Made by a program: the position numbers and the translations under genes. Positions 46,047-54,607 of a stretch of 64,000 bases of DNA are shown here, piece after piece (position 1 is the stretch's first letter; every line of letters begins with the position of its first letter). This DNA is from Streptomyces sp. NBC_01707 (lineage in GTDB: Bacteria; Actinomycetota; Actinomycetes; Streptomycetales; Streptomycetaceae): contig NZ_CP109190.1 in NCBI RefSeq assembly GCF_041438805.1, forward strand, positions 930,001 to 994,000, in the 5' to 3' direction. The notes under the pieces are model-generated. The model did no database searches, was not told the origin of the DNA, and saw nothing but the letters and a program-made list of their open reading frames with translations.

Positions 46047-46194
46047 GGCCCCAGTCTTTCTCGATCAGCACCCCAATCGGAAGCTGATCACGGTCTGGGA
46101 TGAGCCGCACGAGCACTACTGGAACAGGCCCCTGAACAGCAACTTCGACAAAACCTGCTCGACCGGGACGCACCGTGAAGGGAATCATGGGCGG

Positions 46195-46704
46195 GTGACG
46201 TCAACCGAAGCAGCGGCAAGCGCGCTACAGGACCATGCCGCCCTCTGGAGCATGGGAGAAATCCGTGCCAGGGATGTCGTCAGTGCCGCCTGTGATGCGC
46301 TCGTCGCTGGACTCGACAGCCCTGGGCTCCGGACGCTGGCCGCCTGCACACGCGCCGAGGCGGACTACGACGTGCACGAGTTGCTCCCCGAGGCACTCAA
46401 CGAACTCGGCCTCACCTTCTATCCGGTCGCCAGCGATGCCGGCCAAGAAGCCGCCGCCCGAGCGCTCGCACGCCGCATGCTCGCTGGCGAGCTGACACCT
46501 CGGGAGTTCACCTTCCGGATTCACCAGCGCTATGGACACGAGCTGCCCTTGGCTGAACGAATTGCCGAACTCGACGACGAGTACGACACCCTCGAATACG
46601 GCGACACAACAGCGACGCAGGTCGACGCTGAGGTCACGGCCGAAGCCCGCCGTCTCGCAGCCCACCCTCACGTTCCCGCCGAACCCACGGACACACCCAG
46701 CTGA
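46195..46704 (+). CDS. Hypothetical protein, 169 aa
   Basis: GTG 46195 starts a helical acidic protein (AASALQDHAALWSMGEIRAR, VSAACDALVAGLDSPGLRTL, ARRMLAGELTPREFTFRIHQ). No named family is recognised; the pattern resembles small proteins found next to toxin-immunity loci, which is not evidence of function. Upstream in-frame sequence is antisense to the DUF6980-type gene, so the GTG is preferred. Confidence 0.6.
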   Translation: MTSTEAAASALQDHAALWSMGEIRARDVVSAACDALVAGLDSPGLRTLAACTRAEADYDVHELLPEALNELGLTFYPVASDAGQEAAARALARRMLAGELTPREFTFRIHQRYGHELPLAERIAELDDEYDTLEYGDTTATQVDAEVTAEARRLAAHPHVPAEPTDTPS

Positions 46705-46898
46705 TGCACACGGACCGACCCGCGAGCTCCTGCTGAACAGGCTTCAGTTTCCCTGAACTCACGGGGCTCCTGGGGCCTGAGGAACATCCGTGTCAGATCG
46801 TGCGCTGAGCGTTCTCAGGGCTGGTTGGTACTTTGACCTGGGGTGATTGAGCGTCGGAGCCTTCGTGGGTCGTTGTTGTCGATCTTCGGAGAGCTGTT

Positions 46899-46930
46899 GT
46901 GGCGGTCGAGTTCCTGACGGATGAGCAGGC
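46899..46930 (+). pseudogene. Tn3-family transposase gene, 5' end (interrupted by Tn554-like unit)
   Basis: GTG 46899 encodes VAVEFLTDEQA, the invariant beginning of DUF4158-type Tn3 transposases (usually VEFLTDEQAxxYG). The match stops at codon 11. The expected continuation ARYGSFHEVPSQAELERYF starts at 51455, exactly on the far side of the recombinase unit. Confidence 0.8.
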
Positions 46931-46980
46931 TGTTATCTGGATGTCTTGCGCTCGGTAGGCGGTATGAGCTGGTCTTTTAT

Positions 46981-46990
46981 GTGGCTGACA
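46981..46990 (+). repeat. Subterminal inverted repeat, left arm (GTGGCTGACA)
   Basis: GTGGCTGACA lies 50 bp inside the left end of the Tn554-like unit. Its exact reverse complement TGTCAGCCAC is 68 bp inside the right end (51372-51381). Candidate recombinase-binding sites. Confidence 0.55.
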
Positions 46991-47073
46991 GTGTCAGTCC
47001 CCTCTCCGTAGAGTTGCTCAGCGCCACCGGAGCTGATCCAGCTGGCACCGCAGGAAAGTGAGGACCCACCTAC

Positions 47074-47505
47074 ATGACCACCCCGCCGTCCGAGCGCACC
47101 CTCACCTACGCCGAAGACCTCAGGCCCGAGGATGTCCGCGCTTTGGAGGCGTTCCTCAACGTCCAGTTGGGGCGGGTGTACGACAAGGTCGGGCAGACCG
47201 GTGAGACGTCCTTCGCGATGCGGTCTCTGCTCATCCTGGTCTGCGACTCGGCCGGGCTCCTGTACACGCTCCTCGCGGTGGAGCGGCCAGAGACGTGGCA
47301 GCGGGCCGAGATCGTGCGGGAGTGGCAGCGGCTACGCAGTACGGCCCATGATTTCAACCACTGCGAGGGCTACGACCATGACCGCTGGTTTAACCAGGTA
47401 CGGCACTTCGACGCCTCCGACGAGACCGCCGAACAGGACCGGATCCGCCGGTTCGCCGATGTCGGGTGTACCCCGAGACCGGACATTAACCGCGTGGAAC
47501 GGTGA
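47074..47505 (+). CDS. Passenger gene of the Tn554-like unit: hypothetical protein, 143 aa
   Basis: ATG 47074 starts a single clean frame: EDVRALEAFLNVQLGRVYDK, SFAMRSLLILVCDSAGLLYT, RSTAHDFNHCEGYDHDRWFN. No family name is recognised. A hydrophobic helix (about 50-68) and a His/Asp-rich segment (HDFNHCEGYDHD, about 93-104) stand out; the latter could bind a metal. It is the only non-recombinase gene in the unit and overlaps tnpC convergently by 20 bp. As the passenger it may confer the unit's phenotype, which is unknown. Confidence 0.7.
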   Translation: MTTPPSERTLTYAEDLRPEDVRALEAFLNVQLGRVYDKVGQTGETSFAMRSLLILVCDSAGLLYTLLAVERPETWQRAEIVREWQRLRSTAHDFNHCEGYDHDRWFNQVRHFDASDETAEQDRIRRFADVGCTPRPDINRVER

Positions 47506-47896
47506 TGCCTCGGCGAAGGTCGCGGAGCTGTCCGAGGGCCACGGCGAGTTCGTTGCGGAGCCGCTCGTTCTCCTCGTTCAGTTTCCGGTTGGCCTCCCGC
47601 AGTGCTCGCACCACCGTCTCGTGTGACTTGGTGGTGATGCGCTGGTGGTCGGGCAGGGCCGGTCGTCCCGTGGCGGGCTGCTTGTCCGCGAGTTCCCGTA
47701 GCTTGGCCAGGAGCGGGGCCTGGGCGTCGTCATAGAGAAAGGTTCGGGAGACCCCGGCCCGTGCGGCGACGCTGGCGACAGTCACCGCTCCGCCGTCGCG
47801 TTCCAGGGCCCCCAGGACGGCTTGGACGCGCTCGATGCAGTCCAGGCGGCGCTGCTGTGCGGCCTCGGCCAGGTGGGACGAGTTGTCAGCCCGCAT
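47486..47896 (-). CDS. tnpC: TnpC-like DUF6262 protein
   Basis: A 136-residue protein. The N-terminal half carries a TetR-like HTH used by this family (VQAVLGALERDGGAVTVASV, AARAGVSRTFLYDD), and the C-terminal half is a coiled coil (RALREANRKLNEENERLRNE, LAVALGQLRDL). In Tn554-like elements TnpC assists the two recombinases and influences orientation. ATG 47896 overlaps the tnpB stop by 11 bp. Confidence 0.85.
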   Translation of the reverse strand: MRADNSSHLAEAAQQRRLDCIERVQAVLGALERDGGAVTVASVAARAGVSRTFLYDDAQAPLLAKLRELADKQPATGRPALPDHQRITTKSHETVVRALREANRKLNEENERLRNELAVALGQLRDLRRGITVPRG

Positions 47897-50222
47897 CTGC
47901 TTCCCCCTTCGTCTCGACTGGGCTGCCAGGAAGGTCGTCTGGCGCCGGGGCTACTCCGTCGTTCTCCTGGTGGGCAATGCGCGTGATGAGATGCTCGACT
48001 GCGGTGGCCAGCCGTGCGTTGACGCAGGCCGCGCGGGAACGGCCAGCGGCTGCGGCGTCGGCTTGCAGCTCGTGGGTGCGGGCGAGGGTGTCGCGGTGGA
48101 TGGGCAGGAACTGCCGGTCGCTTTGGAAGTCGTCACAGAAGTAGCAGCCGTCGGCGGCGGTCTTGGGGCAGGGACGCGAGATGTGCCGTCCACACCAGCC
48201 GCCGGCGACCGCGTGGAGACGGCGGCCGATCTTCTCTGCCAGCCACTCGACGCCGGACAGGTCGCTGTCGCGGCGGATCTTGACGGCCTCGCCCTTGAGG
48301 TTGAAACGGACCTCGTACTTCTCCTCGTACTCGCGGCGAAGCGTGTCGTCCGCGATGCGCGAGTAGTGCTCCTGCATCTGCCAGGAGGTGTGGCCCAGGA
48401 CCTCGCGGATGGTGCGTCCGGACACCCCCGCGTTCGCCATTCTGGTGCCCAGCGTGTGCCGGAACTGATGCCAGCTGACGGCGGCGGCGTCGCCGTTGGA
48501 GTCGATGAGGCGAATCCGTTGCAGCCAGGCGTCGAAGCGGGTATCGACGGTGCCGTAGGGCATCGGGTACTTTCCGTCCGGGTTCCCGCTGACCTTGGGG
48601 AACAGCCACTGGCAGGCACCCCCGAACCGTTCCCGGACCCGGCCGTGCTGTTCCCGGATGGCATCCACCACCACGCGGGAGGCGGGGATGGCCCGGAAGC
48701 TCTTGTCCTTGCTCTTGTAGTGGACCAGGGCCCAGCGGCCGGACGGGGTCTTCTTCAGACAGTCGGTCTTCAACGTGAGTGCTTCGCTGATGCGCAGACC
48801 CTCGTCACGGCAGATCATCACCAGCGCGCGTGTCTCGGGGTCGAGCAGGGCCAGATTCTCCTCGGACTCGATCTGCTCCATCAGGTGCTCGTCGATGAAG
48901 TTGGCCTTCAGCCCGCGCGGCCGCGGGTATTCGTCCCGGTGGATCCGGGCGTCGGCTGGCAGTGCGGGCTGCCAGTCGTAGCGGCGCCACGTTTCCAGCA
49001 TCGTGGAGACCGCCGACAGCAGGCGGCTGCGGCTGCCCGGGGACACGGGCTGGCCGAAGTACGGCCCCTTCTGTTCCACCGTCCTGCGGCCAACCCAGCC
49101 GATATAGGACTCCAGCAGCGGCCGGTCCAGCACCGCAGGGTCGTTCTGCCGGTCGGGGCGGGTCTCCGCGATGAACCGGGAGAAGAGGACGAAGTCGTGG
49201 AGGTTGCGCGCGGCCGACCGCAGTTCCGTGCGCGCGAGCCGCAGCCGCAAGTAACGCTTGACCGTCGGCCTCAGCCAAGGCTGCGTGATGCCGGTGAAGT
49301 CCAGCGGGGCGACGCGCTGCCGCTCCTCGATGCTGTAGCCGAGCCGGTCCGGGCGCCACACGTCCCTGTCCCACTCTTCGGCGGGTCCATCGAGGTCGCC
49401 GAGGGCCTCCAGCAGGTCGGTGAAGAGCTGCGGGACGGTGGTGTGGTTCAGCGACAGGCAACGCCAGTGGTGGGCCGGACGGTCCCGCACCGAGGAGACG
49501 CCCTCGGCGATGACGGTGTTGACCGCGCGGACCCAGGAGCTGGGGACCACCTTGGAGCGTCGCTGGTCGGTGCGGAGCTGGAGCAGGTACTGGAACTCCA
49601 GCGCCGCTAACGGCGGCAGGCCCGCGACGGAGAAGTTGGGGGTGTTGCGGAGCATCAGCTCGGCGGGCAGCGCGGCCAGCGGAGGCCGCCCGACCTTCGT
49701 CCAGCGGTAGTGGTGCCCGTCGCACAAGCCGTTGCGGCTGATCTCGTAACCGCAGTCCGGGAAGCCGCACCTGCCAGCCGCTGGACGAGAGAGCACCAGC
49801 GCCGCGGCGGCGTACTCGCGGACGCTGATCCGCCGGCCCCGCGAATGCAGGCCGTTCAAGTCGGCCAGGTGCAGGTCACACAGGCCCGACAGGCCGCCGG
49901 AGTACCGGCATCCGCTGACCTGGCACGAGGCCACGTCCAGGCTCAGCCCGGCTGGCCAGTTCGCCGGCTCCGCGATCCACGCCTTCCGCTCGGGACGCCC
50001 GGCCTTCCGCCAGGTCGAGTCGTGCGCGGCGCACAACCCGCGCGAGGCGTTCTTCCGCAAGCAGGTGGTGATCACGCACGGGGTCGGGGCCAGGAAGTGC
50101 CCGGCGGGCGGCATGAAGCGCTCGACCCGGAACTCCGGCCGCACCACGCAAAGCAGGGCCGTGACCCGAGGATCCCCGGGGAACGGGACGACGGCGGCCA
50201 GGCGGCCGTCGGCGCTCACCAC
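47886..50222 (-). CDS. tnpB: TnpB-like tyrosine recombinase with three N-terminal C4CH motifs
   Basis: A recombinase of about 778 residues, larger than Tn554 TnpB (about 630). The C-terminal tyrosine-recombinase domain has the first Arg in RDEGLRISEALTLKTD, HxxR in WHQFRHTLGTRMANAG, and the nucleophile region VLGHTSWQMQEHYSRI. Three motifs C-x4-C-x9-C-x2-H precede it at 49/54/64/67, 100/105/115/118 and 152/157/167/170, spaced 51-52 residues apart. A further Cys cluster (GWCGRHISRPC, GCYFCDD) lies near residue 690. GTG 50222 or 50219 starts it, overlapping the tnpA stop. Zinc binding is inferred. Confidence 0.87.
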   Translation of the reverse strand: MVSADGRLAAVVPFPGDPRVTALLCVVRPEFRVERFMPPAGHFLAPTPCVITTCLRKNASRGLCAAHDSTWRKAGRPERKAWIAEPANWPAGLSLDVASCQVSGCRYSGGLSGLCDLHLADLNGLHSRGRRISVREYAAAALVLSRPAAGRCGFPDCGYEISRNGLCDGHHYRWTKVGRPPLAALPAELMLRNTPNFSVAGLPPLAALEFQYLLQLRTDQRRSKVVPSSWVRAVNTVIAEGVSSVRDRPAHHWRCLSLNHTTVPQLFTDLLEALGDLDGPAEEWDRDVWRPDRLGYSIEERQRVAPLDFTGITQPWLRPTVKRYLRLRLARTELRSAARNLHDFVLFSRFIAETRPDRQNDPAVLDRPLLESYIGWVGRRTVEQKGPYFGQPVSPGSRSRLLSAVSTMLETWRRYDWQPALPADARIHRDEYPRPRGLKANFIDEHLMEQIESEENLALLDPETRALVMICRDEGLRISEALTLKTDCLKKTPSGRWALVHYKSKDKSFRAIPASRVVVDAIREQHGRVRERFGGACQWLFPKVSGNPDGKYPMPYGTVDTRFDAWLQRIRLIDSNGDAAAVSWHQFRHTLGTRMANAGVSGRTIREVLGHTSWQMQEHYSRIADDTLRREYEEKYEVRFNLKGEAVKIRRDSDLSGVEWLAEKIGRRLHAVAGGWCGRHISRPCPKTAADGCYFCDDFQSDRQFLPIHRDTLARTHELQADAAAAGRSRAACVNARLATAVEHLITRIAHQENDGVAPAPDDLPGSPVETKGEADAG

Positions 50223-51301
50223 GCGCCCCTGAAGCCCACCCGGTCCAGCTCGTCGGCCAGGTCATCCGCGTCCAGGTGCCCGTAGGTGTCCGCCGTGGTG
50301 TGGACCGAGCGGTGCGTGAGCAACTCACTGGTCACCTCCAGCCGCACGCCCGCCCGCAGAAGCGCGGTCGCGTGAGTATGCCGGAACAGATGGGGGTGAA
50401 AGTCGACACCGGTGCGCCGCCGCAGCCGCTTGACCAGGCTCATCGCCGCCCAGTACCCCATCGGCGTTCCCACGGCGCCGTTCCATAGGTTCACGAACAC
50501 GTAGTCGCAGTCCAGCTCGCCGTACTCGGCGAACAGGTAGTCCGTGTAGAGGTCGAGCAGCGTCTGCCGGATGGGGATCTCCTTCGGGTCGTGGCTCTTG
50601 CCGCGGGCCCGGTTGGCGTTGTCCTCCCGAGGCCGCAGCGTCAGCGTCCGCCGGTCCGTGTTGATGTCCTCGTGCCGCAGGCCCAGCGCCTGCCCGATCC
50701 GGCAGCCCGTTTCGAACATCAACGCCATCAGCAGCCGGTCCCTCAGCCGCTCGCACGCGTCGAGGATGCTCTGGACGTCGGTGTCCGTCAGCGTGGCCGG
50801 CCGCCGCTTGACCTGCTTCAGCCGTGTCGGCCGACCGGTGACCTGCCGCTCCGCAATACCGGCGAGGAACCCACCGTGGTCGCCGATCGACGTCGCCCGA
50901 CGATGCGTTAGCTGCGCTCCCATGCCGATGCCACGGCGCGCGAGGAACTCGTAGAACATATAGACACTGTTCAGCGCGCGATTGACCGTTGACGGCTCCC
51001 GGGCCGGGCTGTCGGCGTCCGCCGGTCGCAGCCGTCCCGGCTGGACCGGGCGCCGCAGCCACCCGGCGAACTGGTCCACGTGCTCCGAGGTCGCGGCCAG
51101 CGGATCGATGTCCAGAAGCCGGAGGAAGACCAGCCACGCCTTCAGGTCGAAGGCACGGGCCCGGAGCGTGTTCGGCGAGTGCTCCCGGTCGGTGCACAGT
51201 GCGAGGTAGTCGTCCACCGTCTCGACCACCCGTCCCTCGCCGTCCACGACGGTGTACGTCTCGCGGCGCATCCCGGACCCCACGACCCGTCGCACGTACA
51301 T
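50216..51301 (-). CDS. tnpA: TnpA-like tyrosine recombinase, 361 aa
   Basis: An N-terminal SAM-like core-binding domain (SPNTLRARAFDLKAWLVFLR, NRALNSVYMFYEFLARRGI) precedes a catalytic domain with Arg in FETGCRIGQALGLRHEDI, HxxR in HPHLFRHTHATALLRAG, the later His/Tyr in LLTHRSVHTTADTYGHL. ATG 51301 is preceded by GGGGAGGGG at an ideal distance and gives 361 residues, the size of Tn554 TnpA. First gene of the tnpA-tnpB-tnpC operon; its upstream 148 bp form the right end of the unit. Confidence 0.9.
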   Translation of the reverse strand: MYVRRVVGSGMRRETYTVVDGEGRVVETVDDYLALCTDREHSPNTLRARAFDLKAWLVFLRLLDIDPLAATSEHVDQFAGWLRRPVQPGRLRPADADSPAREPSTVNRALNSVYMFYEFLARRGIGMGAQLTHRRATSIGDHGGFLAGIAERQVTGRPTRLKQVKRRPATLTDTDVQSILDACERLRDRLLMALMFETGCRIGQALGLRHEDINTDRRTLTLRPREDNANRARGKSHDPKEIPIRQTLLDLYTDYLFAEYGELDCDYVFVNLWNGAVGTPMGYWAAMSLVKRLRRRTGVDFHPHLFRHTHATALLRAGVRLEVTSELLTHRSVHTTADTYGHLDADDLADELDRVGFRGAW

Positions 51302-51371
51302 CCCGGCCCCTCCCCATCCACGGGCACCACGAATGGAGCAACGAGCGTCACGGACAACGGTCACGGCACGG

Positions 51372-51381
51372 TGTCAGCCAC
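51372..51381 (-). repeat. Subterminal inverted repeat, right arm (TGTCAGCCAC)
   Basis: Exact inverted partner of 46981-46990, located between the right end of the unit and the tnpA start. Confidence 0.55.
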
Positions 51382-51452
51382 AGGCGCAAGCACCCTGCCG
51401 GACGCCACGTCCCGTACGTCGCTGACGCTTCCGGAACGCGTACAGATAAAGG

Positions 51453-52896
51453 CGGCCCGGTACGGGTCCTTCCACGAGGTGCCCTCGCAAGCGGAGCTGG
51501 AGCGGTACTTTTCCTGGACGACGCGAACCGGGAGGCGGTGCAGGCCAAGCGCAGGTCGCACAACCGGCTCGGGTTCGCGGTCCAGCTCACGAGCGTGCGG
51601 TTCCTGTCCCGGTTCATGCCGGATCCGCGGCAAGTGCCGGCGGAGGTGGGCCGAGTACCTGGCCGGGCAGTCGGAGATTGCGGACGTCTCGTGCCTCAAG
51701 CTGTATGGGGAGCGGGACGGCACGGCCCGTACGCACGCCGGGGAGATCCAGGAGGCGGGAGGCCGGCGGGACTTCGCCGAGGTCCGCGAGGAGCTGGTGG
51801 CCTGGCTGGACGCGAGGACGTGGACGACGGGGGGCGGGCCGAAGGCGTTGGTCGACGCGGCGGCGGGGTGGCTGCGCGAGGGGCGGGTGCTGTTGCCGGG
51901 GGCGAGCCGTCTGGCGCGGCTGGTGGGCTCGGCGCGGGAGGCGGCGAACCAGCGACTGTGGGACCCCCTGTACGGGATGCTGAGCGTCGGGCAGCGGGCG
52001 GTGCTGGACTCCCTGCTGACGGTGCCGCCCGGCGAGCGGGTCTCGGGGCTGGACCGGCTGCGGCGCGGGCCGGTGCGGGTCTCGGGCCCGCAGATGAAGC
52101 GGGCACTGGAGCGGGCCGATGAGCTCGCCGCGCTCGGGATGGGCGTCTCGGACGTGGGGGATACCGCCGCGGCGGCTGGCGGAACTGTCGCGGTACGGGG
52201 TGGACAGTAAGGCGTCGCTACTGCGCCGGCACTCGGACGCGCGGCGGCTGGCGACGCTGCTGGCCACCACGGTGTACCTCACCTCGCGGGCTGTGGACGA
52301 CGCACTGGACCTGCTGGAGGTGCTGATCGCGACGAAGCTGCTGGCCCACGCGGAGCGCGAGAGCGCGAAGGAGAAGCTCAAGACCCTGCCGCGAGTCGAG
52401 CGGGCGTCGGCGAAGCTGGCGACCGCGTTCCAGGTCGTGTTCGACACCACCTCCAGGCAGGTCGACACCGACACCGGGGAGATCGCCCCGCCGAAGGTGG
52501 CGAGCCTGGAGGCGATGTGGGCCGAGATCGAGCAGGTGGTGCCCCGGCACGAGCTGGCCGCGGCGATCGCCGCGCTGTTCGAGCTGACCCCGCCGCTGGA
52601 CTCCGACGCCGACGAGGCATGGCGGGCGATGCTGGTGAACCGGTTCGGGACCTGAGCGCGCTGCGGTCGCTACTGGAGCTGATGGGCCGCAAGAAGGTCG
52701 GCCCGGCCGAGATCGACACCGGCCTGCTCACCGGGTCGTGGCGGCGCCTGGTGCTCTCGGCGCCGCATCTGGAGCCGGGCACGGTGGACTGGAAGGCGTA
52801 CACGTTCTGCGTGCTGGAGCAGCTGCACCGGATGCTGCGCAGCAAGCAGGTCTTCGCCCGCAACTCCTCCAAGTGGAGCGACCCGCGGGCGTTTGT
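51453..52896 (+). pseudogene. Tn3-family transposase, main N-terminal part, frameshifted and 3'-truncated
   Basis: Continues the gene begun at 46899. ARYGSFHEVPSQAELERYF is followed, after loss of one T near 51507-51510, by DDANREAVQAKRRSHNRLGF and AVQLTSVRFLSRFMPDPRQV. The frame returns near 51640 (EYLAGQSEIADVSCLKLYGE), shifts again near 52150 (RLAELSRYGVDSKASLLRRH) and again near 52648 (LSALRSLLELMGRKKVGPAE). Coding ends at KWSDPRA, about 52896, before the DDE catalytic domain. At least four frame disruptions and the missing catalytic half make it dead. Confidence 0.85.
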
Positions 52897-53221
52897 GACA
52901 GGTTCAGTTGGCCCCACTTTGGCCGTGATCGACATTCGTTATGGCTCCACCCCGGCGGAGAGCCAGCAGCGGACCGAGGAACGAGACGGCTGCTTCTAGC
53001 TGCGTCCTTGCCTGTGAGGCGCTCGCCGGCCGTGCCCGGCATTCGAACGTCTGGTGGGGCCAACTTCCGTGCCGGTGTGGGGCCCAATTCGCTTGCCACA
53101 AAGAGACGGGAGGTCCCTGGCGTTATGGCCGGTAGGAACGTCCGGCGGTGCGGCCAGTGCGGCATGAAGTTGCCAAAGGGGAGCAGGCGGTCGCGCCGGT
53201 GTTGCCGGGCGGCCGGCCAGG
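52897..53221. other. Scrap zone with repeated inverted 12-mers
   Basis: AGTTGGCCCCAC near 52907 is repeated inverted (GTGGGGCCAACT, near 53054), and a near copy GTGGGGCCCAATT follows near 53078. Multiple short terminal repeats of this type occur at ends of some IS elements, but no transposase is present. A short + frame with CGQCGMKLPKGSRRSRR looks like the start of a zinc-ribbon protein that does not continue. Confidence 0.4.
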
Positions 53222-53824
53222 TTAGCTGTCGGTGCACGAGGGCCAGATCTCTGCCGCCCAGTCTCGCCAGCTCGGCCAGCCCGCCGGTGGCGTGGGGACC
53301 TCGCCGCCGTCGAGTTCGGCGGCGTCAGGCACCTGGAACTGCTCCCGCCAGACATCCAGGTCGGCCTCGCTCATCGGGAACGTGTGATGCGGTGTTGTTT
53401 CCTGGCGGTGCGCGACGCGGGCGAGCTGGACGTCCTTGTCCACGGGCAGGTAGACCACTTGGCATGATGCCCCGACCGACCGGGCCAGCCAGCGCAGCGC
53501 CGACCGTTCATCGCGGCTCCAGAGTCCGAAGTCGAGCACGACGCTGGTCCCCAGCCTCAGCGCCTGTAGGGCGACCGAGATGAGCCGCCCCTCGAGCACC
53601 CAGCGCTTGCCGTCGGCCATCGAATCGCCGAACAGCGGGATCATCCAGTGATCGGGGGTCAGCCGGAGCGCCCGGTGGATTGCGGCGAGTTCTTTGGCAC
53701 GGGTGGTTTTCCCAGCCCCAGGGAGCCCGACCATCAGGAGCAGGATGACAGCACGTGAGTGCTGCGTAGCGCTGAGGCCGGCTGCATGCGGATGCTGCGA
53801 ATCGAAACGCTGTGACTGAGACAT
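53222..53824 (-). CDS. P-loop AAA ATPase / zeta-toxin-like kinase, 200 aa
   Basis: Walker A is LLLMVGLPGAGKTTRAKELA (about residues 29-48). A DxD-like SVVLDFGLWSRDERSALRWL, and CQVVYLPVDKDVQLARVAHR supplies the LID-type Arg. This is the layout of small P-loop kinases (AAA_33 family) related to zeta toxins, polynucleotide kinases and chloramphenicol phosphotransferase. ATG 53824 has AGGGAAG directly upstream. Soluble; substrate unknown. No epsilon-like antitoxin lies beside it, so a toxin role is not supported. Confidence 0.8.
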   Translation of the reverse strand: MSQSQRFDSQHPHAAGLSATQHSRAVILLLMVGLPGAGKTTRAKELAAIHRALRLTPDHWMIPLFGDSMADGKRWVLEGRLISVALQALRLGTSVVLDFGLWSRDERSALRWLARSVGASCQVVYLPVDKDVQLARVAHRQETTPHHTFPMSEADLDVWREQFQVPDAAELDGGEVPTPPAGWPSWRDWAAEIWPSCTDS

Positions 53825-54122
53825 GACTTCCCTGATCAGGCAGGACGGCCCGGCGTCACAGGAACATGAGTGACTGCCGGCAGGACACTGATCCGGCGGT
53901 ACGTCATGGCACTGCCCCATGCAGGGCAGGCAATGGCCGCGGTTACAGGACCGCGGTACCGCCGCTAAGCGGCGGTTGTCGTCATGGGAGCACAGCAGCA
54001 CATGCCTTGACCATAGCGGACCGACTGTGCCGCCGGGCGGCGTGGGTGCCCGGAGCGGTGGCGGGCAGCGATACTCGTCTGGCCGTGGTGTGGTTCCACG
54101 GCAGCGCAGTGACAGCCGGGTG

Positions 54123-54468
54123 TCAGCGGCACGCGTCGCCGGGCGCGAGCGGGCTGGTCACTTCGGAGATCGCCTCGTGGGAGGGCTTGAAGTAGCGGCG
54201 GACGTTTTCCGGCTTCTTGTGCCGGGACTTCGCCATCAGCATCAGCAGAGAGGCGCCCTGCTCGCCGAGGTGGGTCAGGGCGGAGTGGCGGTACTCGTGC
54301 AGGTCCCAGCCGGTGCCCGGCCCCCGCACGGTGGTGTGCTCGTCGAGCAGGGCGCGGGCCTGGCCGTGGGAGAGGCGGGCCAGGCCGGTGTCCGGGCACA
54401 CGTCGCGCGGGCTGACGACCTTCCCTGGGCCAGGGCGGCGGTGGGTGACGAAGTATGGGAGCGCGGGT
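54123..54468 (-). pseudogene. Tyrosine recombinase/integrase, C-terminal remnant
   Basis: The minus frame gives [20 protein letters not shown], then [20 protein letters not shown] and [20 protein letters not shown] (HxxR as HEYRH), ending [20 protein letters not shown] with the catalytic His/Tyr equivalents. The first Arg domain and core-binding domain are missing upstream of 54468. Belongs to the large Streptomyces integrase type whose C-terminus ends this way. Confidence 0.75.
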
Positions 54469-54607
54469 TAGTCGCGGGCGGCGACACAGGAAAACCCGCG
54501 CGCAGATCGACCTGTTGAGGGACGAGGGCGCGCGGGTTGGGGTGGTTCCTCCTCCCAGGACTGAGCCTTTCTGCAGTTCACTCGAGGCGCCTAGGTGTAT
54601 TGGTCCG

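Larger units (their letters stand above)
46931..51449. mobile_element. Tn554-like element (tnpA-tnpB-tnpC plus passenger gene)
   Basis: A unit of about 4.5 kb with two tyrosine recombinases and a DUF6262/TnpC protein in one overlapping minus-strand operon, plus one + passenger gene. The ends are defined by the split Tn3 transposase: the left flank ends and the right flank begins with AGGC (46927-46930 and 51450-51453), and removing the unit restores the Tn3 frame. Protein sizes (361, about 778 and 136 residues) and order correspond to TnpA, TnpB and TnpC of Tn554. Subterminal inverted 10-mers are listed separately. Confidence 0.82.

Noticed and set aside
47835..49610. 591-codon + frame
   Set aside because: Antisense to the tnpB recombinase, whose catalytic motifs are unambiguous.
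53222..53824. P-loop kinase as a zeta-type toxin
   Set aside because: No small antitoxin gene adjacent, and the fold is shared by many harmless kinases.
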